64,000 nucleotides of DNA from AP-15 sp963775875 (GCA_963775875.1 CAVZKP010000037.1:1-64000); one strand, 5' to 3'. Counted from the stretch's first letter, positions 24,283-34,364 are shown. Translations and numbers: made by a program. The notes: generated from the sequence alone by a model not told the origin.

Positions 24283-25650
24283 ATGAAGACTTTCGTGCGT
24301 TGCGGCCAGCTTTTCACCGGGCGCGAAAACGACGCTCAGGACGGCCAAATCCTCGTTTTTGATGGGGAGGGAACGCTCGACTATGTCGGCGCCGAACCCG
24401 GCGCGCCCCGGCGTGCGCGGGCTGACCGGATGCTCGACTACTCGGGGCTGTTCGTGATGCCCGGGCTTATCGACGTGCATACCCACCTCGCCTACGGTAA
24501 CGCCAAGAGCGAAGAGGACATCGATCTTTATAGTCCGCTCGAATTCCGCGCGCTCCGCGGCCTGTTTTTTGCCCAAAAGGTCGTCGCCGCCGGCTTCACC
24601 GCAATCTGCTCGCCCGGGGATGCCGGCCAGATCAGCCTGTCAATCCGCAACACGATCCGAGCTGGACTGTTCGATGGCCCGCGAGTTATGGCAGCAGGGC
24701 GATATCTGACCACGCATCAAGGTTTGACCGACTGGTACCCGACCTGGATCGGAGCGCCCGAAACCTCGATCGGCAAACTCGTCACCACCGCCGCCGAGGC
24801 GGTCGAGGAGATCCGCCGTCAGGTTAAGGACGGCGTCGACTGCATCAAGATCGCGCTAGACGGCATCCAGCGGCGTGAGAACGGGGAATTGGTCGCCGCT
24901 TTCAATCAGGAAGAGACCGAGGTCATGGTCCGCGAGATCCACCGGCTTGGTAAGAAGGCGGTGGCGCATGCCCGTGGCCGCGAGGCGACCCTCTATGCCG
25001 CGCGCACCGGCATCGACCTGATCTTCCACGCCAACCATCTCGACGGCGAATGCATCGCTGCGATGCTGGAGACCGGCAGCGCGCTGTGCCCAACCCTGAC
25101 CCACCCACGCAACACAATCGACTTTACTCAGTCGCACGAGCCAGCCTACCAGAAGGGACGTCCCGGCCATGCCCAGCGCGAGTACGAGATCGGCTGCGTC
25201 AATTGGAAAAAGGCGCGTGCCGCTGGCGTTCCGATGATGACCGGAACCGATACCGGCTTTGCCGTGACCCCCTATGGAGAATGGCACGCACGCGAACTCG
25301 AACTTTTTGTAAATGACCTTGGGTTCTCCCCCGCCGGGGCGCTACGCGCGGCGACCGAGGTCAACGCGCGGTTTATGACCGGGGGCGACCGGATCGGCAC
25401 GCTCGAACCGGGTCGCGCCGCTGATTTCGTCGCCTTTGACGCATCGCCGCTCGCCAATATCGGCGTGTTGCAGGATCGCCGCCGACTGCGCGCCGTCCAC
25501 ATCGGCGGTAAGGAGATTCGCATCGCCGATCGCGAGTATGACCCGCGCCAGGTCACAGATTTCGCATTGTCCAACTGGACCGATCTCTACACGCAAGCCC
25601 GTGTCGCCGAGTTACGGGGTCAGCGGTTACAGTTCGCTGCGGCCGAGTGA
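24283..25650 (+). CDS. Amidohydrolase family protein (imidazolonepropionase-like)
   Basis: A 455-residue metal-dependent hydrolase. LFVMPGLIDVHTHLAYG carries the H-x-H metal site (H66, H68), KAVAHARGREATLYAA a third histidine, IDLIFHANHLD a fourth, and MMTGTDTGFAVTP the metal-site aspartate. DRIGTLEPGRAADFVAFD is the classic C-terminal strand of the composite beta-sandwich. It hydrolyses a cyclic amide or related C-N bond; the close relatives are uncharacterised. The AGGAG ribosome site is good. TTGACA at 24257 could be part of a promoter in the 151-base spacer after petA. Confidence 0.87.
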   Translation: MKTFVRCGQLFTGRENDAQDGQILVFDGEGTLDYVGAEPGAPRRARADRMLDYSGLFVMPGLIDVHTHLAYGNAKSEEDIDLYSPLEFRALRGLFFAQKVVAAGFTAICSPGDAGQISLSIRNTIRAGLFDGPRVMAAGRYLTTHQGLTDWYPTWIGAPETSIGKLVTTAAEAVEEIRRQVKDGVDCIKIALDGIQRRENGELVAAFNQEETEVMVREIHRLGKKAVAHARGREATLYAARTGIDLIFHANHLDGECIAAMLETGSALCPTLTHPRNTIDFTQSHEPAYQKGRPGHAQREYEIGCVNWKKARAAGVPMMTGTDTGFAVTPYGEWHARELELFVNDLGFSPAGALRAATEVNARFMTGGDRIGTLEPGRAADFVAFDASPLANIGVLQDRRRLRAVHIGGKEIRIADREYDPRQVTDFALSNWTDLYTQARVAELRGQRLQFAAAE

Positions 25651-25723
25651 CGCTGCCGCGGGTGGCATCTGCATCTGCCGCGAGGTCGGAAGAAAATCGA
25701 GTGTGAGCGGCACAGACGAGCGA

Positions 25724-27301
25724 TCAGCCATTACCGCCGCCGCCTGGATGATTAGCCAACGAGAGTGCCAGATAACGGCTGGTTCCGTGCCGATTTATCA
25801 ACATCAGCACGGTCTTGTTGACGCTGGCTGCGGCGGCCTCGATCTTGGCCAGGGCGTCCCTGGGTGAGGCCACCGGCTGCTGGTCGATCGTCTGGATTAC
25901 GTCGCCAGGTACCAGATCAAGCTCGGCAAACGGGCTGCCGTCCCCGATCGCGGTCACGACAACGCCATTGATATTGCTCGGGATCCGCTGCCGCCGCCGC
26001 TGCTCGGCGGTCAACGGGGCAAGCTTGAGACCGGCGGTCACGTCGATCGGGCTCTTCTGAGGAGCCTCGTTTTCGCCTTGCCCGTTGTCGGCGGTTTCGA
26101 GGGTTTCCGGCATCTGGCCGATGACCGGCCGAAGGGTAATTTCCCGGTCGTGCCGCCACACGGAAACATCGGCCGATCGTCCCACCGGCATTTCGGCGAC
26201 GACCAGCGGCAGGTCCCGCATTCTACCCACATCATGACCGTTGACCGCGAGGATCACATCGCCCTGAGCGAAACCGGCCCGGGCGGCGGGGCCGTTGGCG
26301 CTGAGTCCAGCTACGAGCGCACCCGCCGGTTTAGCTAACCCGAAGCCCCGAGCGATCTCCGGCGTCACTTCCTGAATCTGGACACCGAGCCATCCGCGCT
26401 GAACCCTTCCATGGTCTCTCAGCTGATCGACGATGGGCTTAGCGAGGTTGGCTGGGATGGCGAAGCCGATGCCGACCGAACCGCCGTTGGGCGAATAGAT
26501 CGCGCTATTGATGCCGATGACCTCGCCGCGAAGGTCAAAGGTCGGGCCACCGGAATTCCCGCGGTTGATGGATGCGTCGATCTGCAGAAAATCGTCGTAG
26601 GGGCCGGAGTGAATGTCGCGGCCGCGGGCGGAAATGATCCCGCTGCTGACCGTGTCGTCAAGGCCGAAGGGATTGCCGATCGCCAGCACCCAGTCGCCGA
26701 CTCGGGCGGCATCGCTGTCGCCCCAGCGCACGTAGGGCAGGGGGCGCGGAGCGTCGACCTTGAGCAGCGCCAGATCGGTCAGCGAGTCGCGGCCGACGAT
26801 CCGAGCCCGGTGCTGCGTCCCGTCGTGAAAGGTCACTGTAACATTGTCAGAGTTTTCCAGCACATGGTCGTCGGTGACAACGTAACCGTCTGGGTCGATG
26901 ATGAAACCCGAACCCAACGCCAGTCCGGGCGGTCTTGGACCAGCCCTGCGTTGCTGATCGTCGAAGAAGCGGCGTAGCAGTTGGTCGAGCGCCGAGGGCG
27001 GCAGCCCCGAAACGGTGCCGCGGTCCTTGACTGGGCTGGCGCCGACGGTCGGCGTCTCGTCCACCACCTTGCCAGGTCTCTGGACCGCTGAGACATTGAC
27101 GACGGCAGGGATAACCTCGCTCACCAAAGGGGCAAAACTCGTCACCGTCGTCCGGGTCCCGATCCATGGGAAGGCCGAATAGCCACCGTCGACCGTTGAG
27201 CAACCGGCCGCGCCGAGCGTGAGGCCGAGCAGGACTGCCGAGGTGGATGCTGCGCTGATGCCTCGCCGCAGACCTGCGCTGATGATGCTCGCACCCCTCA
27301 T
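25724..27301 (-). CDS. HtrA/Deg-family periplasmic serine protease with two PDZ domains
   Basis: A 525-residue protein from the ATG at 27301 (GGAG just upstream; the frame is open to 27508 without homology). The N-terminus is a signal segment ending LLGLTLGAAGC, a possible lipoprotein site at C34. The trypsin-like domain shows the triad: H146 in VVTDDHVLEN, D176 in SLTDLALLKVD, and S250 in INRGNSGGPTFD. PDZ1 follows (RGWLGVQIQEVTPEIARGFG), and PDZ2 ends the protein (GVVVTAIGDGSPFAELDLVP). It degrades or holds misfolded envelope proteins. It is a Deg-type protease; DegP versus DegQ cannot be told. Confidence 0.92.
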   Translation of the reverse strand: MRGASIISAGLRRGISAASTSAVLLGLTLGAAGCSTVDGGYSAFPWIGTRTTVTSFAPLVSEVIPAVVNVSAVQRPGKVVDETPTVGASPVKDRGTVSGLPPSALDQLLRRFFDDQQRRAGPRPPGLALGSGFIIDPDGYVVTDDHVLENSDNVTVTFHDGTQHRARIVGRDSLTDLALLKVDAPRPLPYVRWGDSDAARVGDWVLAIGNPFGLDDTVSSGIISARGRDIHSGPYDDFLQIDASINRGNSGGPTFDLRGEVIGINSAIYSPNGGSVGIGFAIPANLAKPIVDQLRDHGRVQRGWLGVQIQEVTPEIARGFGLAKPAGALVAGLSANGPAARAGFAQGDVILAVNGHDVGRMRDLPLVVAEMPVGRSADVSVWRHDREITLRPVIGQMPETLETADNGQGENEAPQKSPIDVTAGLKLAPLTAEQRRRQRIPSNINGVVVTAIGDGSPFAELDLVPGDVIQTIDQQPVASPRDALAKIEAAAASVNKTVLMLINRHGTSRYLALSLANHPGGGGNG

Positions 27302-27571
27302 GATCCGCTCCACAGGTTTTGCGATACGATAGCGCGGATCGCCATGCTGCGGGTTAACGCCAAATAAGAGTCGCCGGTTATCAATCTCGGCCGCTCTCGC
27401 GCGCGAGGTCCTGACGCAAAAATCGGGCCTGAGGAATAACGCCGTGTCAGAGCGGCTAAGGCCGGCGACCGCTAATCGCACCTTCCGGCTGTCGCGATGG
27501 TCGGTCAAACTCGGCGCTGTACGGCTGCGAGGGTAGGATTGTTCGGAAGATGGCAGTGTTCCAGACCGAAT

Positions 27572-28180
27572 TCAGCTGGGGGGCTTCATTGCCACATCGA
27601 GCATAACATTGGGCAGGATCTCCCGAATCACACCGCGCAAGGTCGCCTCGTCAGCGGCCATTGCTGAGGCCAGCAACCGGCGGGAGCCACGCCGCAAAAT
27701 TCGGGCGGTAGCCCGCCCGTCGCGCCCGGGGCGAATCGTCGCAAAAGCATCGGCCGGCTCGATCCGCTTCAAGATGCGCTTGAGCGCCTGAAGTCCTTCT
27801 GCTGTCTCGACGTCGTGAACCGGGCTCTCCACACCTTCCGGCTCCGGTTCCTCCTCGACCGCGGCATCCAGCGCCTCGACAGGGCGGTAGCGGGCCAGCG
27901 ACAGATAAATCGCGCGGCCAGGCTCGGTGTCTACTCTTGATTGCAATTCCCAGCTCTCGCTGCGGGCCGATAGCTCGGTAACGAGTGCAAACAGATCGTC
28001 GCTGTCCTCCTCGTGCGAGCAGGTCAGAAAAGCCAAGCGGCCATCATGCTCGACGACCCGGTCGTCATCTTCGGCAAAGCCGAGTTCGGCGAGCGCGTTG
28101 TCGAGCGCACGGCGCGATGCGACCAAAAGCGTCGTCACATGAAGTCGGCGCCCACTCTCCGCCGGATCCTTCTCCGCCAT
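27572..28180 (-). CDS. Hypothetical protein of unknown function
   Basis: A 202-residue acidic, soluble protein with no signal peptide or membrane segment. The N-terminal half (TTLLVASRRALDNALAELGF, RLAFLTCSHEEDSDDLFALV) looks like a compact alpha/beta unit. A highly acidic linker (about residues 118-138) precedes a basic C-terminal half (LKRILKRIEPADAFATIRPG through RRGSRRLLASAMAADEATLR). The GGAGGGAGAGG ribosome site before the ATG at 28180 is strong. It stands alone between the protease and the cell-shape cluster. No family recognised. Confidence 0.65.
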   Translation of the reverse strand: MAEKDPAESGRRLHVTTLLVASRRALDNALAELGFAEDDDRVVEHDGRLAFLTCSHEEDSDDLFALVTELSARSESWELQSRVDTEPGRAIYLSLARYRPVEALDAAVEEEPEPEGVESPVHDVETAEGLQALKRILKRIEPADAFATIRPGRDGRATARILRRGSRRLLASAMAADEATLRGVIREILPNVMLDVAMKPPS

Positions 28181-28271
28181 CCTCTCCCTCCGCCTCGGCG
28201 CGATCGGTTATCGGCGCGATCCTAGGCGGCGTTGACCGTGGGCGCGACCAAAATAACTGAGACGGTATACC

Positions 28272-29432
28272 CTAATCGGGCTGGCGATCACCCGCCCGGT
28301 TCAGGCGCACCTCGCGGTCTACGCACGCGCTCAGCAGCAAACCGAAACCGAACATGACGGTCAACATTGCAGTTCCACCATAGGAAATCAGCGGCAACGG
28401 GACGCCGACAACGGGAATGAGGCCTGTTACCATCGCCGTATTGATGAACACGTAGAGAAAAACATTGCAGACAACCCCCGCCCCCAAAAGTCTGCCAAAC
28501 TCGCTACGATTATGTAGAGATATCATAAAGCCATACACGATAATTACACAGTATAGAGCAAGCAAGCCTAATGCGCCGATCAGGCCAAACTCCTCGGCCA
28601 AAGTGGTAAAAATAAAATCGGTATGTTTCTCTGGCAAGAAGCTGAGATGGCTCTGGGTCCCGAGGAGGAAGCCCTTGCCGAACAGGCCGCCTGAACCTAA
28701 TGCAATTTTTGATTGAAGAATATGGTAGCCTGCCCCGAGAGGATCGTTATTGGGATCGAGAAAAGTATATATCCGGCTCTTTTGATAATCGCGTAAGAAA
28801 CGCCACACGACCGGTATCGCCGCTCCTGCCGTTGCACCCATCAACACGAAGAAGCGCAGGCGGACTCCGGCGAGGAAAAACATCGCCGCTCCGGTCAGCA
28901 TCAGTAGGACCGCGGTGCCGAGATCCGGTTGTTTGAGCACTAGCGCCGCCGGAAGGAGAATCATCAGAGACGGAGGAATCAACGAGCGGAGTTTCGGATC
29001 ATCTTCATTGCCGAGATGATGAAAATAGCGTGCCAGACCGAGAACCAACGCCACGGTCATCAGTTCGGATGGTTGCAGCTGGATGACTCCAAGATCGATC
29101 CAACGCTGCGCCCCCATGCCGACAAAACCGTGCAAATCGACCGCGGCTACAAGCAATAAAGTGACTGAGTAAGTCCAATAGGCGAGACGGAACCAGTGCC
29201 GAATACCCAGGAGTGCCGCGGCAAGCATCGGGATCAGGGCAATTGCGAAGCGCATCATCTGCTTGGCCGCCCAGGGTTGCATATTTCCGTCGGCGGCCGA
29301 ATACAGGATTACGATTCCAAAGCACGCGACTATAGTGATCAGCAACACCAGACCCCAGCTGATGCCGAGAATTCTATCCGCCAATTTCCGCTCGGGTCGC
29401 CCGAGCTTGGTATCGAAACCGGCCAAACTCAC
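28272..29432 (-). CDS. rodA: Rod-shape peptidoglycan glycosyltransferase RodA (SEDS family)
   Basis: A 386-residue membrane protein with about ten helices. SEDS hallmarks include SKIALGSGGLFGKGFLLGTQ followed by HLSFLPEKHTDFIFT (the loop after the catalytic-aspartate region) and PLPLISYGGTAMLTVMFGFG near the C-terminus. RodA polymerises lipid II during lateral wall growth together with PBP2. The GTG start at 29432 overlaps the mrdA stop by four bases, so the two partner enzymes are translated in a coupled way. It is the last gene of the mreB-mreC-mreD-mrdA-rodA cluster. Confidence 0.95.
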   Translation of the reverse strand: MSLAGFDTKLGRPERKLADRILGISWGLVLLITIVACFGIVILYSAADGNMQPWAAKQMMRFAIALIPMLAAALLGIRHWFRLAYWTYSVTLLLVAAVDLHGFVGMGAQRWIDLGVIQLQPSELMTVALVLGLARYFHHLGNEDDPKLRSLIPPSLMILLPAALVLKQPDLGTAVLLMLTGAAMFFLAGVRLRFFVLMGATAGAAIPVVWRFLRDYQKSRIYTFLDPNNDPLGAGYHILQSKIALGSGGLFGKGFLLGTQSHLSFLPEKHTDFIFTTLAEEFGLIGALGLLALYCVIIVYGFMISLHNRSEFGRLLGAGVVCNVFLYVFINTAMVTGLIPVVGVPLPLISYGGTAMLTVMFGFGLLLSACVDREVRLNRAGDRQPD

Positions 29433-31345
29433 CCGCCTATGGTATCCGACGGCGGCTCGGAGGGTGGGGAGGAGATCGCGGTCTTGTCGACCGAAGGAAG
29501 CGGGGGAACCTTCCGGGCCGGGTCGCGCCTTTGTACCTCGCGCAGAACGTCACGACAAATCGGCCCGGCCACGGCGGAACCGCCGCCACCGTGCTCGACT
29601 ACGGTGGCACAAACATAACGCGGTGAACCGACGGGCGCAAAACCGACAAAAAGGGCGTGATCACGATCCTTCCATGGGATCTCGGCGATCTTGCGCAACC
29701 CATGTTCCCGTTCATACTGGGTGATCCGTCGCACTTGGGAGGTGCCGGATTTTCCGCCCATGGCGAGGCCGGGCTCGGTGATTCGCTGGGCGTAAGCGGT
29801 GCCGCCCGGTTCGTTGACGACTGCGTTCATCCCGTCGAGAACGAGAGCGAGCGCTGCTGGATCGACGCCGAGCGACGGAAAATCAGGGCTCGGTGAGCCG
29901 ACGCCCGGCAGCATCACCCCGGCGTCCCGAACCAGGCGCGGCACGACGGCTCGGCCAGTCACCATACGGGCCACCATGGTCGCAATCTGCAGAGGAGTGG
30001 CGAGCACCGATCCTTGCCCGATGCCCGCGATCAACGTCTCCCCCAGTTCCCAGGTGGTTCCGGTCGTCGCAAGCTTCCATTTGCGGGTCGGGATCAGCCC
30101 GGGCCGCTCGCCCGGAATGTCAAAACCAAGCGGGGCGCCGTAGCCGAAGCGGCGAGCCATTGCTGCCAGCCGATGTATCCCCAGTCGCCGTGCTGTCTCG
30201 TAAAAGAACACGTCGCAAGATTCCTTGATGGCGTCACGCAGGTGGAGCGTGCCGTGCCCGCCATGCCGCCAACAGTGAAACACAGCATTGCCCAACCGAA
30301 GGTAGCCCGGACAGGTGATCGCCGTCGCCGGCGTGAGCACTCCGGCCGCCAGTGCGCCTAATGCAACCACCGGCTTGAACGTAGACCCCGGCGGGTAGAC
30401 CCCGGCGATCACTTTGTCTATCAGCGGATGCCGGGGATCGGTCGAGAGCTGTCGCCACATTGTCGGGCTGAGCCCGCTGGAAAACGCTGTCGGATCAAAG
30501 CTCGGGCTTGACACCAGCGCCAGCACCTCCCCGGACACCGCGTCGAGAAGCACGCTAGACACACTTTGCTCGTCGCTGCACCGACGGGTCACGAAAGCCT
30601 GCATCGCGATATCGAGCCCAACCACGACATCTTTTCCGGGCTGTGGTTCGACGCGGGCGAGTTCTCGCACAATCCGGCCGAAAGCGTTGACTTCGACTTG
30701 ACGAGTCCCGGCGGTGCCGCGCAGCACCAAATCCAGAGATTTCTCAATTCCACTCTTGCCGACGCGGAAATCAGGCAGCTCAAGCAATGGATCTCCGGTC
30801 AGTTCTTGCTCGGAGACTGCAGCGACATAGCCCACTGAATGCGCAGCGGTTTCGCCGAAGGGATATTGCCGGGTAAGACCCTGCTCGATCGAGACACCGG
30901 GGAGTTCTGGCACCGCCACCTCGATCCGAGCCATTTCGTCCCAGCTTAGATTCGCGCGGATCTCGACAGGGATAAATGAGTGCCTGCGCCGCACTTCACG
31001 TAAAACTCGTCTGCGATCGGCCTCGCCGAGATCAATCAAGGTGGCGAGTGCGGCCAGTGTTGCCGCGATGTCGCCCGCCTGCTCGGCGACGATCACGAGA
31101 TGATAGTCCTGGCGATTGTCGGCGAGGGGGGTGCCGAAGCGATCGAGGATTCGCCCGCGTGGCGGGGCTAGGAGCCTCAGGCTGAGACTGTTCTCATCGG
31201 CCAGGAGCTTATAGCGATCCGAATCGACGATCTGGAGTTGGTAAAGGCGAGCCGAGAGAGCGGAGACAAGCAAGGCTTGACCCCCCGCCAGGATTGCTGC
31301 GCGGCGGCTAAAACGTTTGTAGCGTTGCGCTTCTCGCCACACCAC
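29429..31345 (-). CDS. mrdA: Penicillin-binding protein 2 (PBP2, transpeptidase)
   Basis: A 638-residue class B PBP. An N-terminal membrane anchor (AAILAGGQALLVSALSARLY) precedes the dimerisation domain with RGRILDRFGTPLADN. The transpeptidase motifs are PPGSTFKPVVALG (SxxK, S321), KESCDVFFYE (SxN-equivalent SCD, S376) and GGKSGTSQ (KxG, K532). It crosslinks peptidoglycan in the periplasm as the partner of RodA in the elongasome. It is separated from mreD by 35 bases and overlaps rodA. The C-terminal tail is Pro/Ser-rich. No defects are visible. Confidence 0.96.
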   Translation of the reverse strand: MVWREAQRYKRFSRRAAILAGGQALLVSALSARLYQLQIVDSDRYKLLADENSLSLRLLAPPRGRILDRFGTPLADNRQDYHLVIVAEQAGDIAATLAALATLIDLGEADRRRVLREVRRRHSFIPVEIRANLSWDEMARIEVAVPELPGVSIEQGLTRQYPFGETAAHSVGYVAAVSEQELTGDPLLELPDFRVGKSGIEKSLDLVLRGTAGTRQVEVNAFGRIVRELARVEPQPGKDVVVGLDIAMQAFVTRRCSDEQSVSSVLLDAVSGEVLALVSSPSFDPTAFSSGLSPTMWRQLSTDPRHPLIDKVIAGVYPPGSTFKPVVALGALAAGVLTPATAITCPGYLRLGNAVFHCWRHGGHGTLHLRDAIKESCDVFFYETARRLGIHRLAAMARRFGYGAPLGFDIPGERPGLIPTRKWKLATTGTTWELGETLIAGIGQGSVLATPLQIATMVARMVTGRAVVPRLVRDAGVMLPGVGSPSPDFPSLGVDPAALALVLDGMNAVVNEPGGTAYAQRITEPGLAMGGKSGTSQVRRITQYEREHGLRKIAEIPWKDRDHALFVGFAPVGSPRYVCATVVEHGGGGSAVAGPICRDVLREVQRRDPARKVPPLPSVDKTAISSPPSEPPSDTIGG

Positions 31346-31380
31346 CGCTATCCGTCCTCGCGAGCTTCAGGGCCGTGCGA

Positions 31381-31911
31381 TCAGCCTGCGCCCATCAGCG
31401 TCTGCTGGGTTCGGCCCAGCAAAAAGCTCACGACGGGGAAGAGCGACATCGTCAACAGGCCGCGAAAAATGCCAGTTTGGAATTCGGACATCTCTGCTTC
31501 AAGCAAAGAATGGAGTATCCACAAGCCCAACATCGCCGCAGCAGTGACTAGGATAAATCCCCCCCAGACGGAAAGAAATGTCCGGTCCGAAAACCAACGC
31601 CGATGTCGCATCACGACCGCCCGGGCGAGGAGCAGGAGAAGAGCACTTGCACCTGGCGGACCCCCTGTCAAAAGATCATAGGTCACGCCTATCAGAAAGA
31701 TTGCCAATGCTGGCAGCAGATCAGGTCGATAGATCGTCCAATGATACACCACCATCAAGGTAAAGTCCGGCGCCAGAGCTGCGTATCCCGGAATATGCAT
31801 CGGCTCGAGCGACAGCGCCGCCGCTGTCGCGGTAGTCGCGACTGGGAGCAGGCGAGCGACTACATTGTCGCCTTGCGAAGCGCCAGACGCGTCGGCAATC
31901 TTAAACGCCAT
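31381..31911 (-). CDS. mreD: Rod shape-determining protein MreD
   Basis: A 176-residue small membrane protein with five or six helices, containing GYAALAPDFTLMVVYHWTIY and LAIFLIGVTYDLLTGGPPGA, the conserved D-L-L-x-G-x-P-x-G segment of MreD. It bridges MreC to the inner-membrane elongasome. I place the start at ATG 31911, after the mreC stop, rather than at 32058, because the longer version overlaps mreC and shows no homology. The gap to mreC is 10 bases. Confidence 0.9.
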   Translation of the reverse strand: MAFKIADASGASQGDNVVARLLPVATTATAAALSLEPMHIPGYAALAPDFTLMVVYHWTIYRPDLLPALAIFLIGVTYDLLTGGPPGASALLLLLARAVVMRHRRWFSDRTFLSVWGGFILVTAAAMLGLWILHSLLEAEMSEFQTGIFRGLLTMSLFPVVSFLLGRTQQTLMGAG

Positions 31912-31921
31912 CGCGTACTCG

Positions 31922-32893
31922 TTAATGGTTCGACCTGTCGGCGCTCCCCCGTGCTGCCTGCCGCGCGCCGCGCGCGGCGCCAGCGACCGGTTCGGGCAAC
32001 CCGCCGGTGAGCCCATAATCGACGATCCGCAAATATTCGACACGCGACAGCTCGACATAGGGAGCTACTCGAGGCGCTTCGTCGTCAATCGTGGCAACGA
32101 CACCGACCGGCAATCCCGGTGGAAACACGCCGCCCTCGCCCGAGGTGACGATGCGGTCGCCGATCCTCACCGCGCCGGCGGGATCCAAGTATCGCAGCAA
32201 GGGACGCTGCGAATTGTCGCCGGAGAGGATTGCCCGCTGCCGCGATCGCTCGACGACGATCGGGACGCGCGAGTTGAGGTCGGTAATGAGCAGAATTCGT
32301 GCCGCCCGCGTCCCGACCTCCTCAACCCGGCCGACGAGGCCTTCGCCAGTGATTGCGGCCTGACCGCGCACAATGCTGCTGTCGCTGCCGGCATTGACCA
32401 ACAGGTTGCGTGCAAAAGCGCCGCCCGAATTCGCGATCACCCGCGCGGTAACATAGGAGACGGCCCGGTCCGGGGTCAGTTTCAGTAAGCTACGCAGCTG
32501 GGCATTTTCGGAATCCAGGCTCAGTGCCACCTGCTGCCAGCGCAGCAATCGCCTATTCTCCTTCTCGAGACGGATATTGTCCCGGTAGAGGTCGAAGAAT
32601 GCATAGGTGTGGTTGATCAGATCATTGGCAGCGGCAACCGGGCGCGACAACGCTGCAAGCGTCGGGGCGGCGGCATCAGTCAACGAAATCCGTAATGGTT
32701 CGAACATCGCTTGGTCCACTTTGCCGAGGATGAGCATCATCACCGACAGCAGGACGAGAACCGGGAAGATGATCCGCTGGACGGCGACGCGGCGCGGCGT
32801 CGATAGCCGGATCATGGCGCTCTCGCCGATCGCGGCGATGAACCGAGGAGGCCGCAAGCGGAGCGGAGCGCGCGGCTTCCGGCGCCGCAACAT
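31922..32893 (-). CDS. mreC: Rod shape-determining protein MreC
   Basis: A 323-residue bitopic protein. A basic cytoplasmic tail is followed by one membrane helix (IIFPVLVLLSVMMLILGKVD), then a coiled coil (FFDLYRDNIRLEKENRRLLR), then the beta-rich periplasmic domain with ITGEGLVGRVEEVGTRAARI and VRIGDRIVTSGEGGVFPPGL. These are standard MreC landmarks. It assembles as filaments along the membrane and couples MreB to PBP2. Its C-terminus is Ala/Gly/Arg-rich and reaches to 10 bases before mreD. Starts at 32893 or at an internal ATG are possible; the 28-residue leader is Arg/Pro-rich. Confidence 0.93.
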   Translation of the reverse strand: MLRRRKPRAPLRLRPPRFIAAIGESAMIRLSTPRRVAVQRIIFPVLVLLSVMMLILGKVDQAMFEPLRISLTDAAAPTLAALSRPVAAANDLINHTYAFFDLYRDNIRLEKENRRLLRWQQVALSLDSENAQLRSLLKLTPDRAVSYVTARVIANSGGAFARNLLVNAGSDSSIVRGQAAITGEGLVGRVEEVGTRAARILLITDLNSRVPIVVERSRQRAILSGDNSQRPLLRYLDPAGAVRIGDRIVTSGEGGVFPPGLPVGVVATIDDEAPRVAPYVELSRVEYLRIVDYGLTGGLPEPVAGAARGARQAARGSADRSNH

Positions 32894-32962
32894 TCTCTCG
32901 GCCGAACCACAGCCCCGGCGTTCATCGTCCCCCGCTGCTTGTCCCCCGCCAGATAAAGACCG

Positions 32963-34003
32963 TTACCAGGTATTGATCAACACCGATTTCAACGTCTTCA
33001 TCTCTTCGAGGGTTCGGCCGGTACCGAGCGCCACGCAGCTCAAGGGATCGTCCGCGATCGACACTGGCAGTCCGGTGGCATGGCGCAGCACCAGATCGAG
33101 ATTACCCAGCAGCGCGCCGCCGCCGGTCAATACGATACCCTTGTCGACGATGTCGGCGGCGAGCTCGGGCGCGGTGTGCTCGAGCGCCACCTTGACAGCC
33201 TCGACGATCGAGCCCACCGGTTCGGCAAGGCTTTCCGAAATCTGCCGTTCGCTGATCACGATTTCCTTCGGTACGCCGTTCATCAGGTCTCGTCCCTTGA
33301 TCTCCATGACCCGCCCTTCGCCGTCTTCCGGCATGCACGCCGAACCGATTTCCTTTTTGATCCGCTCGGCGCTGCTCTCGCCGACCAGAAGATTATGATT
33401 GCGCCGAATGTAGGCGATGATCGACTCGTCCATCTTGTCGCCGCCGACGCGAACCGATCGGCAATAGACGATGCCACCCAAGGAGAGCACCGCGACCTCG
33501 GTCGTGCCGCCGCCGACATCGACAACCATTGACCCAGTCGGCTCGGTTACCGGAAGACCCGCGCCGATCGCCGCGGCCATTGGCTCCTCGATCAGGAAGA
33601 CTCGCCTGGCGCCGGCGCTCTCCGCTGATTCCTGAATCGCCCGCCGTTCGACCGCGGTCGAACCCGACGGCACGCAAACAATGATCTGCGGCGTAGCGAA
33701 GCTGCGGCGGTTGTGGACCTTGCGGATGAAATGCTTGATCATTTCCTCGGTAACTTCGAAATCGGCAATGACACCATCACGCAGAGGGCGGATTGCTTGG
33801 ATGTAGCCCGGGGTGCGGCCAAGCATCAGCTTTGCCTCCTCGCCGACCGCGAGCACTTGCTTTTTGCCCTTGACGCTGGCGATCGCCACCACCGACGGCT
33901 CGTTGAGGACGATACCTCTCCCCTTCACGTAGACGAGGGTGTTCGCCGTGCCGAGATCGATCGCCATATCGGCGGACAATAGGCCCAACATTCTACCCAA
34001 CAT
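32963..34003 (-). CDS. mreB: Actin-like rod shape-determining protein MreB
   Basis: A 346-residue bacterial actin. SADMAIDLGTANTLVYVKGR is phosphate-1; a phosphate-2 segment reads MVVDVGGGTTEVAVLSLGG, and VLTGGGALLGNLDLVL is the adenosine loop region. It forms membrane-bound filaments that direct the elongasome. First gene of the cluster, with 69 bases between its stop and mreC. The 361-base spacer upstream must hold its promoter. The length is normal and no frame problems are seen. Confidence 0.97.
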   Translation of the reverse strand: MLGRMLGLLSADMAIDLGTANTLVYVKGRGIVLNEPSVVAIASVKGKKQVLAVGEEAKLMLGRTPGYIQAIRPLRDGVIADFEVTEEMIKHFIRKVHNRRSFATPQIIVCVPSGSTAVERRAIQESAESAGARRVFLIEEPMAAAIGAGLPVTEPTGSMVVDVGGGTTEVAVLSLGGIVYCRSVRVGGDKMDESIIAYIRRNHNLLVGESSAERIKKEIGSACMPEDGEGRVMEIKGRDLMNGVPKEIVISERQISESLAEPVGSIVEAVKVALEHTAPELAADIVDKGIVLTGGGALLGNLDLVLRHATGLPVSIADDPLSCVALGTGRTLEEMKTLKSVLINTW

Positions 34004-34364
34004 GTGACTGCGAACCCGAAATTGCCCAGGATCAGACGACCGCGCTGTCGCTTAGAAGCCCCCGCGAACCGGATTACCCGTCCACTCATGTCGCGCCTTG
34101 GCACATGCCTGAATGCCGCCGCGCATATCCCCAGGACGTGGGTGTGATCCTTGCGGATCGAGGACCCCTTTGCAAGCCACCTATCATGGCTGTTCCCGCT
34201 TCCCTCCGGGTCAACGGTTTGCAGCGATTCTCCTACCGATGCAGCGAGAGATGCCGCGCCCGCAGGGAGATCGAAATTTTTTCCGCACGATCTTTCGCGA
34301 ACCCACTACATTCGCAGCGTCATCGAGACAGAGTGTGCGTGGCAGCCCGGGGCTGGGAGCGGCG
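34004..34364. other. Divergent spacer upstream of mreB and the DUF4169 gene
   Basis: These 361 bases separate the divergent mreB cluster and the small DUF4169 gene and should contain both promoters. I see no coding frame with homology and no clear long inverted repeat. The most AT-rich stretch, around 34270-34285 (GAAATTTTTTCC), is the likeliest place for a promoter element, but no confident -35/-10 pair could be assigned. Confidence 0.45.

Noticed and set aside
34097..34116. A sigma-54-like TGGCAC upstream of mreB as a PrsR target
   Set aside because: The second half-site (TTGC at the -12 position) is missing, and the orientation does not fit either neighbouring gene.
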